Below are positions 8,669 to 18,733 of a stretch of DNA of 56,102 nucleotides, piece by piece. This DNA comes from a virus: the IMG/VR virus record IMGVR_UViG_3300022198_005692, positions 1 to 56,102 of that record. One strand, 5' to 3'. The first letter of the stretch is position 1. Each line of letters opens with the position of its first letter. Made by a program: the position numbers and the translations under genes. A model generated the notes under the pieces. That model did not search any database. It saw only the letters and a program-made list of their open reading frames with translations, and had not been told where the DNA came from.

Positions 8669-10416
8669 GCAACTTGGAAGAGAGGAACTGAATATACTCT
8701 CTTCCCATCAACTGAGTTAGGCATCTCGGTGATTGTAAGAGCGGAATTCTTATGGAAATAGAATGCTCCGTTCTCTCCTGCTGGGAGTGGAGAATCTGGT
8801 ACAGAGATTCTTTGGGCATATTCAGCAATAGTTGTGTCGTAAGCGTACCAAGATTGACTAGATGAATCATATGCCTCTGCGCTGAGAGTGCCTAAAGGCA
8901 GTGAGTTTCTATTTGAACTTGCAGATCCATTGACTGTGGGGTTTTGAAGTTTTGAAGAAACTGCGCTATAAAATGGCTTATCTTTTGTTGAATAAGCACG
9001 TTTATAAACATCACCCACTTTAATGTATAGACCGGGTACAGTAAGTTTTTTAGTACCACTCTGGACAACAAATTCTGGGATAAGACTATTATCCCTTACT
9101 TGATCCCCACTGAGACCCTCTTGGGCAATTTTAGCAAGTAGGCCATCTTGATCTCTAATTACTACTCTTTGCCAAATTGCTACGTCTTTACCTTCGAAAC
9201 CATTATAGGCATATCCAAGTTTATTAGTCTCATCATCAACTAATTGTGGTTTTTTAGTATTTTGAATCGTTGTTCTGATTGATTCTAAATTTCTTGCTAC
9301 TGCATTTCCTAGGGAAGTAATATTAGAACTGATTGATCCACTTGCAAAGAACGATACTTCGCCATATCCTTCCAAATATACTCTAGAAGAAGCAAACTTA
9401 AACTGATTAAAATTATCTACCCTGATAAAATCTTCTCGTCTGATATCAATGTCTTGAACCTCCAATGTTTCTGTATCTTTGTCTAAGAAAATATACTTAT
9501 CATTTTTTCTATCAAATAAGAAAAATCCATCAGAGTCAGCACTAACCACATCGTAGTAGTATTCCCTTGTCCTGATTATAGGAGTCTGGAAGATGAAGGC
9601 AGTACCTCCTTGTCTTTGAATTCTTACCTCACTAATTGAGGCAGTGCTCGTATTGGTAAGAGTAGAATTGTTTTTATCAACTGGATAGGTAGAAGTAGTC
9701 TCTCTAATTTTTAATTTTTCAAAAATACCGTATCCAGTACCTGGATTTGTTATAACTATGTCAATAAGAATAAATCTTCTTGTATTAGAATCCTTATAAT
9801 TTTCACCTGTTGCGTGGGTTTTATCAGTGAAAGTCTCTTCTTTAAATGTCAGAGTTGCTCTAGCACTAGTCCGTCCACTTATCATCCCTTCTAAAACGAC
9901 ATCTTTTAAGACTACTACATTATCGGTTGTATCTTCAAAGTCATTATCATCATCCAAAATTGTAAATAAACTAGAGACTTTCTTTTGGAAATAAAATCCT
10001 CTTCCCCCATAAACCAACTCTATATCTGGAATTGATCCGTTGTTTGAGTAGATAGGAGAATAGAAAGAATCTTTCGTACTTGATGCAGTTACAGAAAAGT
10101 TTTTAAAGTATATCCTGTTACTATTTGTAAAAGTAAAAGTTTTAGTTAGGAATCTGGTTCTATCATATTGAACATCTTCAGTGCCTTTTCTCGCTGTAAT
10201 TTTTTCAGATTTCAAACCATAAATCTGAGTATTTACAGGGAACTCCGCGTCTGGATCAGGCTCTTTAGGACCAGAAATTACGGTAGATAAAATAGCTGAC
10301 GATAAAGAAAAAATTTCGATATCATTCTCTATTCCTGGAGCATATAATTTCTGCAGAGCCGTCTTTAGGTTTAAGTCGGTTTCTGAAAGGTTTTTAAATC
10401 GAGTTAATCCACTCAT
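8665..10416 (-). CDS. Tail-fibre-like structural protein
   Basis: 583 residues, start ATG 10416. It begins MSGLTRFKNLSETDLNLKTA, then a long beta-rich body with repeated short motifs such as IELVYGGRGFYF and VITNPGTGYGIFEKLKI. Its C-terminus PNSVDGKRVYSVPLFQVA is compact, as in trimeric fibre ends. No enzyme motif. It is the last gene of the minus-strand adsorption block. A weak relative of the GTTTAAA box (GATTAAAG, minus strand near 10444) precedes it. Convergent with the 5171 gene: both stops lie inside the palindrome CTTAAG. Confidence 0.65.
   Translation of the reverse strand: MSGLTRFKNLSETDLNLKTALQKLYAPGIENDIEIFSLSSAILSTVISGPKEPDPDAEFPVNTQIYGLKSEKITARKGTEDVQYDRTRFLTKTFTFTNSNRIYFKNFSVTASSTKDSFYSPIYSNNGSIPDIELVYGGRGFYFQKKVSSLFTILDDDNDFEDTTDNVVVLKDVVLEGMISGRTSARATLTFKEETFTDKTHATGENYKDSNTRRFILIDIVITNPGTGYGIFEKLKIRETTSTYPVDKNNSTLTNTSTASISEVRIQRQGGTAFIFQTPIIRTREYYYDVVSADSDGFFLFDRKNDKYIFLDKDTETLEVQDIDIRREDFIRVDNFNQFKFASSRVYLEGYGEVSFFASGSISSNITSLGNAVARNLESIRTTIQNTKKPQLVDDETNKLGYAYNGFEGKDVAIWQRVVIRDQDGLLAKIAQEGLSGDQVRDNSLIPEFVVQSGTKKLTVPGLYIKVGDVYKRAYSTKDKPFYSAVSSKLQNPTVNGSASSNRNSLPLGTLSAEAYDSSSQSWYAYDTTIAEYAQRISVPDSPLPAGENGAFYFHKNSALTITEMPNSVDGKRVYSVPLFQVA
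8676..8705. repeat. 9-bp stem-loop at a convergent gene junction
   Basis: GGAAGAGAG (8676-8684) and CTCTCTTCC (8697-8705) are perfectly complementary with a 12-nt loop. It begins 8 nt after the plus-strand stop and encodes the C-terminus of the minus gene. No T-tract, so it may stabilise or terminate transcripts with a factor. Confidence 0.5.
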
Positions 10417-10466
10417 ATCAGTTACTTAAGTTTTTCTAATTTACTTTAATCACTACGACTCAACGG

Positions 10467-13400
10467 TCAGAGTACAATACCAGACAGTTTTAGATTATAG
10501 TCCCCGACCAGTAGTTTATATTGATCAAGAAGAGGATCTTCATAAACCACCGTAATTTTCGGTGGGCTCTTTGAAGTATCAATAACTTCAATGAAGATAG
10601 GATTACCATCTTCATCAACTTCACCAGAATCGACTTGCTTGGTAGGAGGTACCCAAGATGGGTCGTCTATTTCCTTGGTTATTTTACTGTAGAATACATC
10701 ATCCTTCTTCCAATTCGTGTCATACCCGTTTCCATTCCACTTTGTCTGTTGGAGATTTATTTTTAGACCTGAATAACTTAATTTGTCGTTTGCCTTTTTG
10801 CTATTATAGAGTTCCTTGATAATTGATCTAATAGCCTCTACATCTAGTGGATTTTGTCTTATATCAAAAGATGTTAATTTTACAGTGCCCCCAGAAAAGA
10901 ATCCCGTAGTTGTGAATACATCGCCTGGCCACTCGGTGAATAAATTATCTGTAAGATTGACAGTTGTCAGATTTTTTGCTCCTTTAAATGTTGGAACTTT
11001 ACCGACTAGTCTATTATTTTGCAAGTCTAGAGTTTGTAAATTTGAGAATCCTTCAAAGAAATCATCCACTCTCTGTCCTCTTCTTACAAAGGCCAGAGTT
11101 TTACCAGAGAAACCGGTATCAACTCCGGCTACATGAATGAATCCTTTAGTCCCACTCTTATGTATTTGAGTTACTGTACCGATTGGGGGTCCGCTAGCAT
11201 TTCCATCTCTTATTTCGTCATTTACATAAACATCTTTGGATATGTCTATGTCTCCGTCAGCAACTACTATTCTATAAATTTTTCCGTCAGAAGATGATTC
11301 TGTATTCCAAGTTGCTGAAGGAGTAGAAACCTCCTCTGTCAATGTCCCCAAGTGGGACGGTTTGTCCTCTATACTTAAATTTGCGAGACAAGATATCATT
11401 ACCTTACTATCTACATTTTTAGTACTTAGGTTGTTGGTCAAATCCAACTTTTTCATGTTGGTAGAGGATTTAGAAAAATTAGGAATTCTGCATCCTCCAA
11501 AGTTACGAGACATATTGCTCGCAGCTAACTCAACGATTTTTTGATTTCTATCAGATCCTAAATTGGATAGGTCTTTAAAGTTATTATATCCTATATATAT
11601 GTCTATCTTAGGCGCGTCAACTTTTGCACTTAACTGAGGAAAATCACCAAAGAACCTGGACCCATTGCATCTAAATAACTTTAATTCTTGTAAAATGCTT
11701 AGGTCTCCAGATCTGAGAATAAGCCTTTTATCCTCAGAATAAAACGTGTTTAAATCATGTAGATAAATTTCTTCTAATTTTGTATTTTCTTTACTTACGA
11801 AGTTTTTAGGAAGGATATATTTATAATAACCGTTAGAAGATTCCCATTTAGTTAGGGCATCCGTAGTATCAGCATCGTATCCATCCCATCTATTCTGCCC
11901 TAATTGTAAAATTTTTAGAGTGCTCGCAACACCTTCAATACTAAATATCTTCCCTCCCCAAGCGGCATCATATGCAAGAACAGTACCAAGTTCATCTCCT
12001 TGTAAATTATCTGAAGAGTTTTCTCCTGTAGTAACTCCTTCGTTGTACTTAACATATCTATCATCAGTTCCATGAACGTGATTTATGTTAATACGGCTTA
12101 ATTTTTTCCAGTTATAAGATGAACCTTTTGCCAGTCTAAAGTAAAGATCTCTTGCCCCATATTCATGACTATAAAAAGTAATAGATGACAATTGTTTTAG
12201 CCAAGAATCCCATGCCCTAGTTACTACATCAACGTCACTACTGTCAACGAGATGGGTTACTCCTAGGACTTTAGATCCAGATACATCGTCGCTTCCAGTT
12301 AAAATACCACCCACTACATTTGTTCCTCTGAAGTTTGCTGTTTTTATATTATATCTTCCAATAAAATTATTAGGGGCGGCTAGGATTTCTGCTTCTGATA
12401 GAGAGGTCGTTACTCCTGCAGCGGTTTCAAAAGCTGTTTTTGTTGTAATCGTGCCTTTATCAATTTCATCAATCGTATTGGTCCAGAAAGGCGTATCTCC
12501 CATATAGCCTATGGAGCCTTTCATATTTGTTTGACCATGAAAATCTAAGGTGATTTGATCAGCGGTTGTGTTATTTATCTTTGGGATTAGGCCTTTTACA
12601 AGATCTGGATTAGATCCGCTGCTCGAGTCTATTGAAAGATCAAATAGATTTGGGAAGATTTGTGAAAAATCGCCATTTACTACTTTAATTTCAGACCCTA
12701 ATACCAACCTATTTAAAAGGGTAAATTTTCTAAATCCATTTTGCTTAGAAAGATTAATAGGAATAGGTTCTTCAGTAAGACCATCTGGGTTTCCTTGGTA
12801 GAGGTACTTAAATCTTTCTATGGATGTTTTTCTAGAGTCTTTCCAAAGTTTTCCGTCTGGGTTTTGGATCGTGGAATATCCTTTATAATTCTGATCTTTA
12901 CTGCCTTCTCCGTTGTGTAAATATCCACTATAGCACATAAATTCAGAAAGTGTTTTAGAAGGAGCATTATCATCTACCGATCCAGAAATGCCGGAACCTT
13001 GCATACTCTGATAATCAAATACAGAATATATAGCTCCATTTTCGTCCCAATCATTACCAGAAATATCTAACTCAATAAGTTTTTCATTGAGTGTTTTAAT
13101 CCAAGTAGGAAGAGAGGATAATCTATTTCCACTAATATTAATAGATTCTAAGTTATTAAATCCTATAAGTCCAATGTCCCTGCCCGCTTCTTCTTTAATA
13201 CCTAACCCAGAAAGATCTATTTCTGTAATTTGCTCAGGGTCAAGATAGATATATAGTAAGCAATCCTTATTAGAGGCCTCAGTTCCAGTTACATTAATTT
13301 TGATTTCTTCTACATCTCTTGTGCTAGAATCGGTGATTATCTCTTGCTTAATAATAGGTAATTCTGAACTACCAGCAGGAGGTTTGCGCAATTTCAACTC

Positions 13401-14204
13401 CCAACCATAAACAAAAGAAACGGGCGAATCTTGTTCGCTCAATCCTTGCTCTCTAGAAAGAGAAAGATTTGCCGTAGTTCCTATCCTTACAGGAAGGATG
13501 AGAGGCGAGTTTACTGTACAATAACACTCCAACAATTCGCACTTGGGCGAGGTATTCGAAGGAGTTCTTACATATGTGGGAATCTTAAAAATATGAGTAG
13601 GAGATTCGGAAACAGTTCCTCTATTTGTTAATAGAGTAGCTGCATTTGCTCTCAGTTTTAAACTGTTAATGTGAGACCTTCTTCTTATTCTTACTCTGTC
13701 GGTGTAGATGGCTTCTAAAAACTTAGCAGTTTCAGTATCCACAACTGAGTTAAAAAGACTCTCTCTTGAGGTGGGAACTATAGTCTCTTGATATTCACCT
13801 TCCTCGTCTACGTAGCTGTACTTAATGTTATTTGCAGCTAATCCGCCGTGAAGGACAATGATGTTATCAGAGTAGTCTGGAACGAAAAAGTTTTGTAGGC
13901 CAGGATCACCAATCTCTCCATCAGTTCTAAGAAGACTTTTAATTTTATTTGAAATTCCTCTCGATGTTTCTTGTGAAAGAGCCATTGAGTGGTAAACGGG
14001 TAGGTCCAACCCACCCGCGGTTCTAACATCCTCCTTGGTAAGGCCGCTTCTAGAAAGATTGTAAATCTGATCCAGTCCTTCTGGATCTAGAAGAATGTTA
14101 AAGAGAGCATCTCTCTCATCACTGCTATAAATCTCGCCCAGGTCATAAAAACTAACTAATCCGATATCTGGACGATTTTGTCTTATAAAGCTATATCCTG
14201 CCAT
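10467..14204 (-). CDS. Giant leucine-rich-repeat virion protein
   Basis: 1245 residues. Clear LRR units: ITEIDLSGLGI, NNLESINISGNRLSSLP and KLIELDISGNDW (about residues 325-385), STLKILQLGQNRW (about 770), LSILQELKLFRCNGSRF (about 840), MKKLDLTNNL (about 910), then SNLQTLDLQNNRLVGKVP and KNLTTVNLTDNLFTEWP (about 1045-1090). Residues 1-320 are a non-LRR domain with the sequence GLTKEDVRTAGGLDLPVYHS. LRR solenoids are protein- or glycan-binding scaffolds, so this is most likely an adhesin on the tail. It lies 5 nt after the 14210 gene in the same transcription unit. A second, smaller LRR protein is encoded at 41790-42605. Confidence 0.75.
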   Translation of the reverse strand: MAGYSFIRQNRPDIGLVSFYDLGEIYSSDERDALFNILLDPEGLDQIYNLSRSGLTKEDVRTAGGLDLPVYHSMALSQETSRGISNKIKSLLRTDGEIGDPGLQNFFVPDYSDNIIVLHGGLAANNIKYSYVDEEGEYQETIVPTSRESLFNSVVDTETAKFLEAIYTDRVRIRRRSHINSLKLRANAATLLTNRGTVSESPTHIFKIPTYVRTPSNTSPKCELLECYCTVNSPLILPVRIGTTANLSLSREQGLSEQDSPVSFVYGWELKLRKPPAGSSELPIIKQEIITDSSTRDVEEIKINVTGTEASNKDCLLYIYLDPEQITEIDLSGLGIKEEAGRDIGLIGFNNLESINISGNRLSSLPTWIKTLNEKLIELDISGNDWDENGAIYSVFDYQSMQGSGISGSVDDNAPSKTLSEFMCYSGYLHNGEGSKDQNYKGYSTIQNPDGKLWKDSRKTSIERFKYLYQGNPDGLTEEPIPINLSKQNGFRKFTLLNRLVLGSEIKVVNGDFSQIFPNLFDLSIDSSSGSNPDLVKGLIPKINNTTADQITLDFHGQTNMKGSIGYMGDTPFWTNTIDEIDKGTITTKTAFETAAGVTTSLSEAEILAAPNNFIGRYNIKTANFRGTNVVGGILTGSDDVSGSKVLGVTHLVDSSDVDVVTRAWDSWLKQLSSITFYSHEYGARDLYFRLAKGSSYNWKKLSRININHVHGTDDRYVKYNEGVTTGENSSDNLQGDELGTVLAYDAAWGGKIFSIEGVASTLKILQLGQNRWDGYDADTTDALTKWESSNGYYKYILPKNFVSKENTKLEEIYLHDLNTFYSEDKRLILRSGDLSILQELKLFRCNGSRFFGDFPQLSAKVDAPKIDIYIGYNNFKDLSNLGSDRNQKIVELAASNMSRNFGGCRIPNFSKSSTNMKKLDLTNNLSTKNVDSKVMISCLANLSIEDKPSHLGTLTEEVSTPSATWNTESSSDGKIYRIVVADGDIDISKDVYVNDEIRDGNASGPPIGTVTQIHKSGTKGFIHVAGVDTGFSGKTLAFVRRGQRVDDFFEGFSNLQTLDLQNNRLVGKVPTFKGAKNLTTVNLTDNLFTEWPGDVFTTTGFFSGGTVKLTSFDIRQNPLDVEAIRSIIKELYNSKKANDKLSYSGLKINLQQTKWNGNGYDTNWKKDDVFYSKITKEIDDPSWVPPTKQVDSGEVDEDGNPIFIEVIDTSKSPPKITVVYEDPLLDQYKLLVGDYNLKLSGIVL

Positions 14205-14209
14205 AATAA

Positions 14210-17200
14210 TTACTGTTCTTTATAGTTCAGTGTGATTGAAATTTTCCCTTCTGTCTCATCCTCTAGAGACTTAGCAATAACAAACAATGATTTATTATTC
14301 CAGAAACTAGGACCAATTGACTCAGCTGAGATATTAAACATTGAAGTAAGATCTACATCAGTTGGTGTATTCTTAGATAGATAGAAGGACCCTAAGTCAT
14401 CTCCTGTGTCTTTAAACTTAAGTGAACGGATCGGATAATCACCAACACTTGAGTAAGATGCCCCTGCCAACAGATTTCTGCTTAAGAACGAAGGGCACTT
14501 CTTCCGCTTCACTCCAGGATCACTGGGGTTAGAACTATCGATATAAGAAGTATCAGAGAAATTAACCGAAGTGTCTAAAGTATCTACTTCTGAAAAAGTT
14601 CTAATGTTCTTAATAGCAGATTTTTGAGTATCAGCACTTCCCCCGTCATGACGGTCATGTTGTCCATCATTTGTGTAATGATCGACGCTTAGAGTTTGTC
14701 CAAAAGGAGAAAATGGTGACTGGATGATTCCATTTCCGACTTCTTGACCGATGCTAAGTGAACCGATCTCTGCTCCTTCTCTCATGGCAATAAACCATCT
14801 GATTGGGAAGATATCAGATCCAGAAACAGTACTGGTAATTAAACGATCATCTTTTTTAATTAACGAGGGGGCATATAGTGCTATACCAGCATATTCTGCG
14901 ATTATTAAACCGCCTCCAAGTGCACCAAAACTTCCACTTTCAATTACTACTGGAAGTAAATATTCTTCAATGGAGCTTCCCTCTCTTTTAAAGATATCCT
15001 GTTCTTTGCCTATAGTTTTTACTTTAATGATTACATTAGTACTAAACGACCTTAAAGTTAAACTTTCAATTTTAGGATTTCCTTGAGAATCTACCCATAA
15101 TTCACTAGGCCAAGAAATATCGCTTTTCAAATAGTGAACCGTTTTTACTGTTCCGTTATCATCGTATGGGGGGTCTGTAGTTCCGCTACCATTCTCATCT
15201 TGAACGCTTACTTCTCTTTCAATAGGGCCTACTCTACAAAATAGAGCATGGCATTCCCCGCCCTCAGCGCCGGGGACACTAGGGAATTGTTCATCAATCT
15301 CGCCGGGAGAATCTCGTCCACCTTCTGATTTTTCAATACCACCGGCTCCAGTATGTAACCATCCAGCCTGACTTACCATAAGAGTATTGTCTCTGAGAGC
15401 TGGGCTAAATACATCTACAGGAAGACCTTCGTAATATCTAAACTCATCAGAGTTGGGGATTCTCTTGTCTTTAATATAGGCAGTACCGGTATCACTATCA
15501 GTACTACTTACAAACTCAATATCAATATCATCTCCCTCAATATGACTGTTATCATCAATGGTTGGGTTTACAATACCAAAACTATTTGGGTGGTTTTGAG
15601 CGCGGTCTTTGGAGACCATTCTAATAGGATATTTTTGATTTGCATAAGTATCTTTACTCCCTCTAGACCACATGACTCCGATAGTAATATCTCCAAAATG
15701 AGTATCACCATCGCACCTAGTACCAAAATACTCATCGGAACAAGGCACCCCATTATCATCTCTTCCCCCAGCTTTAGTTGTGAATAATAGATAAAACTCG
15801 CCAGAAGTGATTCCAATAGAAGAGATAAGCGTAGTATCCTTTCTGTAGGGAGAGAATTTTAATGAGTATGTATCTGGGTATCTGAAGAGGAGTTGGCCTT
15901 TACTCCAAGGCCTATCACTAGCGCTACCGCCATAAATACTGCCTCTAACTACTCTTGAGATAGCGGCTGTGGATATAGAGTTCGACCACCCTGTAAGGGA
16001 GTTAATGTACTCATTTTCAGGGTTTACATATGCACAGAATACATTGTTTCCAATGATATGTGATCCTTGGAGGGCATATTGATAAGAATTCCAGCCTTTA
16101 AACGTATAGTAGGTCGCCCAATCAGTATTTCCTAGATAATCGGTTGTATAACCAGTGCCATTAATATTTAAAAGATTGAGACTTGCTTCTGGGAAGTCTG
16201 GGTCGGGACCTTGGTATGAGATTGTGGGCGTAGGACTATCTTCAGTATAACCCAATTCTATTAGTGTATCCTCGTCAGTTTCTAGCCTATTAATTAAGAA
16301 TTTACCTCTAAGTCTTTGCGATTCTGGAAGTTCGCACTTGTAACCTTCTTGGAAAGTAAATCCATGATCAACACAACCGAACTGATTAACAAACTTAACT
16401 TCAGTGTCCACCGTAGAGATCATTGAGGCACTGATGGGAAATATTTCTTTTTTATTAAAGAATTCATTACCCTGGGTATTTGTGATAAATTTCTTTGGTT
16501 TTAACCCGAGAACCGATGCCCATCTATAAATAGGAATTTCTTGCTCAATAGTCTCTCCGGTATCGGTCTCAAGATCAGTAGATTCAATATCTCTGTTTGA
16601 AGCAATGGCACTAGAGACAGTTACTGTACCTTCGTCGCCGCCATCGATATAATACGAAGCACCGTACTTCTCGATAAATTGAGGTAGTCTGATACGAGAA
16701 GGCGAGCCCACATAAGTTCTATATTTAAAGAAGAAGAACGGGTCCTCAAGACAGGGCTTATCAATATTATTCTCAATAACCAATGTATGAAGAGTTACCC
16801 ATCTTGCATCACCATTTTTAGTTGGAATGTAGATATAGAACCTTGCGCCAATAGCACCGTACCAACCAAACTCGATCTTATACATGGTAACGGTATCTGG
16901 GTTATAAATATAACCGGTCTCGCCTTGGGAGTTAAGTCCGTCGCCGTTCATGAGATCCTGTTGGATCTCGGTTTCATATACCTTTACTTCTTTTTTATCT
17001 TCTACAAGGCGTTCGAGCCTTAATACCTCACTATCAGTTAACTCATCGCGATATTTAATTACTCCGGTTAATTGACTAATATACGCTTCTCTTTCTTCAT
17101 ATCCTGCATCAATAAATAGATCGGTGTCTCCTAGGGGGATAGTAGATCTTCTAACAATAGAGAAGTCAGTACCATCCTTTAGGCGGAAAAAGTACCCATC

Positions 17201-18730
17201 AGTATAGTTCTCTACGCCAAACTCCAAAATAGATCCTGGGCCTGCGCCTTCTTCGGAGACTCTTACGCCATAAGTAAATCCACTGATCCTGCCCGGTTGA
17301 TAACGAAAAGCGCGGGCTGATGTCATAGTAACAACAGCATAGTCGCTTTCTCTGTTACCAATTAAATTTCCTTCGGCAAGAGCGTTTGAAACCTGAGGGA
17401 TAGTTGGATCGGAGTATGTCTTTGGCCAAGATTGGCCAAAAATTAACGACTCGGAGGGAGTTTCCTTATCGAGAATTCTATAGTAAGGAAGTTTATATTT
17501 TTTCTCTGGAGAGTCTTCTGGGGGATCAGTTTCCCACACTTTAAACTCCCAGTTCTTTAGATCGTCGTACAGCGAGTCGTAGTCAAGTAACCAGTACTCT
17601 CTCCAGACTTCTTCATTTGGTTGAGTAGCAATTTCAAAGTGGCCCTTGTTGTTACTCGGCCATCTATATCTTGTTGTACCAAAAAATCCAGAAGTATAAA
17701 GTATTGATTGCTTTGAATCTGTTGTCAGTATCTGTTTTGATCTTAAAAGATTGAATCCTTCATTATCAGCAACATTAGTAGCAGTTACGTACGGAGTATC
17801 TTTAGTCTCATCAATCAGACTAAATAGATCAAGAAGAATTGCTTCCCCCTCACCAGTCATATTTTCAATACGACCTCTAGGGATAATGGGTAGATTGCCA
17901 ATAGTCTTGAATCTTCCTTGATCGATATCAAGCCAGATTTGATCCCAATAAAGTCTGTTAAATTTTCCAGAAGTTGTTTTAGGGTAGGTACTTTCTAAGT
18001 ACTCAAGTCTAAATCTTACTTTTTCTTCCTCTGTAAAATTATTTACCATGTATTCGATAACGTACATGGCGATTAGGGATTGGAGATATCTGCCCCAGCC
18101 TGGTCCAATATCGGAAGTATCTTGGCCTCTAATTAGTCTGCTAACAATAGGATTTCCAGGGGTAGTGTAGGGAACGGGATACGAAGAAATTACAACAGAT
18201 GAGCCCTCAGCATCATCAAAGTTAATTGTTGCTTGGTGACGGCCAGCAGGGGAATTTTTTCTTTCCCAATAGCCCCCTTGGCGGAAGTCTGGGTACCCAG
18301 AGTAGATAATCCAGTCTTTCCTATCTAGTCCATAAGAGCTGACATTATCAAAAATACCTTGTTGAGTCTCCCCTCTAGGAATACCCAGTAATGTCGAACT
18401 TACCTCAGTTACTTCATTAAATACTTCTTCAATAGGCAGTGCAGCTGGATTTCTTTGACCAAATTTATTCTCAAGACTTACTCCTGTTTTAGCATAAGAC
18501 TCACTATCAACTACTACCGGAGTAGAGGAAGAAGCTAAAAAGTCCCTAGGATCAGGAACTCTTTTAACTGAAGTAAGTGAGTTCCCCTCATCGGAGAAGA
18601 GAGGGGTGCCTCGATAAGCAACAAGTCGTAGTTCTTTTTCAAACGTACCCGGAGCAGTTGATTGACCTTTTAATGAAATATTTCTTGAAGAAGACTGGCT
18701 TTTTACTTTTATTTCATAATTACTAGCCAT
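14210..18730 (-). CDS. Giant tail-adsorption protein, paralogue of the adjacent 18734 gene
   Basis: 1506 residues, no known enzyme motif. It shares several motifs with the 1026-residue neighbour: LLGIPRGE...GIF near residue 115, FRYQPGRISGFTYGVRV, EFGWYGAIGARFYIYIP, DARWVTLH and KYGASYYIDGGDEGTV. The FRYQPGR...WYGA...YYIDGGD set is a module I know from large structural proteins of marine cyanomyoviruses, where its exact function is unknown. The C-terminal 600 residues are not shared with the paralogue and include Gly/Ser-rich acidic stretches. The gene pair is separated by only 3 nt. Probably long or side fibres. Confidence 0.7.
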   Translation of the reverse strand: MASNYEIKVKSQSSSRNISLKGQSTAPGTFEKELRLVAYRGTPLFSDEGNSLTSVKRVPDPRDFLASSSTPVVVDSESYAKTGVSLENKFGQRNPAALPIEEVFNEVTEVSSTLLGIPRGETQQGIFDNVSSYGLDRKDWIIYSGYPDFRQGGYWERKNSPAGRHQATINFDDAEGSSVVISSYPVPYTTPGNPIVSRLIRGQDTSDIGPGWGRYLQSLIAMYVIEYMVNNFTEEEKVRFRLEYLESTYPKTTSGKFNRLYWDQIWLDIDQGRFKTIGNLPIIPRGRIENMTGEGEAILLDLFSLIDETKDTPYVTATNVADNEGFNLLRSKQILTTDSKQSILYTSGFFGTTRYRWPSNNKGHFEIATQPNEEVWREYWLLDYDSLYDDLKNWEFKVWETDPPEDSPEKKYKLPYYRILDKETPSESLIFGQSWPKTYSDPTIPQVSNALAEGNLIGNRESDYAVVTMTSARAFRYQPGRISGFTYGVRVSEEGAGPGSILEFGVENYTDGYFFRLKDGTDFSIVRRSTIPLGDTDLFIDAGYEEREAYISQLTGVIKYRDELTDSEVLRLERLVEDKKEVKVYETEIQQDLMNGDGLNSQGETGYIYNPDTVTMYKIEFGWYGAIGARFYIYIPTKNGDARWVTLHTLVIENNIDKPCLEDPFFFFKYRTYVGSPSRIRLPQFIEKYGASYYIDGGDEGTVTVSSAIASNRDIESTDLETDTGETIEQEIPIYRWASVLGLKPKKFITNTQGNEFFNKKEIFPISASMISTVDTEVKFVNQFGCVDHGFTFQEGYKCELPESQRLRGKFLINRLETDEDTLIELGYTEDSPTPTISYQGPDPDFPEASLNLLNINGTGYTTDYLGNTDWATYYTFKGWNSYQYALQGSHIIGNNVFCAYVNPENEYINSLTGWSNSISTAAISRVVRGSIYGGSASDRPWSKGQLLFRYPDTYSLKFSPYRKDTTLISSIGITSGEFYLLFTTKAGGRDDNGVPCSDEYFGTRCDGDTHFGDITIGVMWSRGSKDTYANQKYPIRMVSKDRAQNHPNSFGIVNPTIDDNSHIEGDDIDIEFVSSTDSDTGTAYIKDKRIPNSDEFRYYEGLPVDVFSPALRDNTLMVSQAGWLHTGAGGIEKSEGGRDSPGEIDEQFPSVPGAEGGECHALFCRVGPIEREVSVQDENGSGTTDPPYDDNGTVKTVHYLKSDISWPSELWVDSQGNPKIESLTLRSFSTNVIIKVKTIGKEQDIFKREGSSIEEYLLPVVIESGSFGALGGGLIIAEYAGIALYAPSLIKKDDRLITSTVSGSDIFPIRWFIAMREGAEIGSLSIGQEVGNGIIQSPFSPFGQTLSVDHYTNDGQHDRHDGGSADTQKSAIKNIRTFSEVDTLDTSVNFSDTSYIDSSNPSDPGVKRKKCPSFLSRNLLAGASYSSVGDYPIRSLKFKDTGDDLGSFYLSKNTPTDVDLTSMFNISAESIGPSFWNNKSLFVIAKSLEDETEGKISITLNYKEQ

Positions 18731-18733
18731 TTA

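Noticed and set aside
14410-17545. GTTTAAAG at 14410-14417, near 16098 and near 17537 as promoters
   Set aside because: They encode Phe-Lys codons deep inside a long gene with no start codon after them; treated as background copies.
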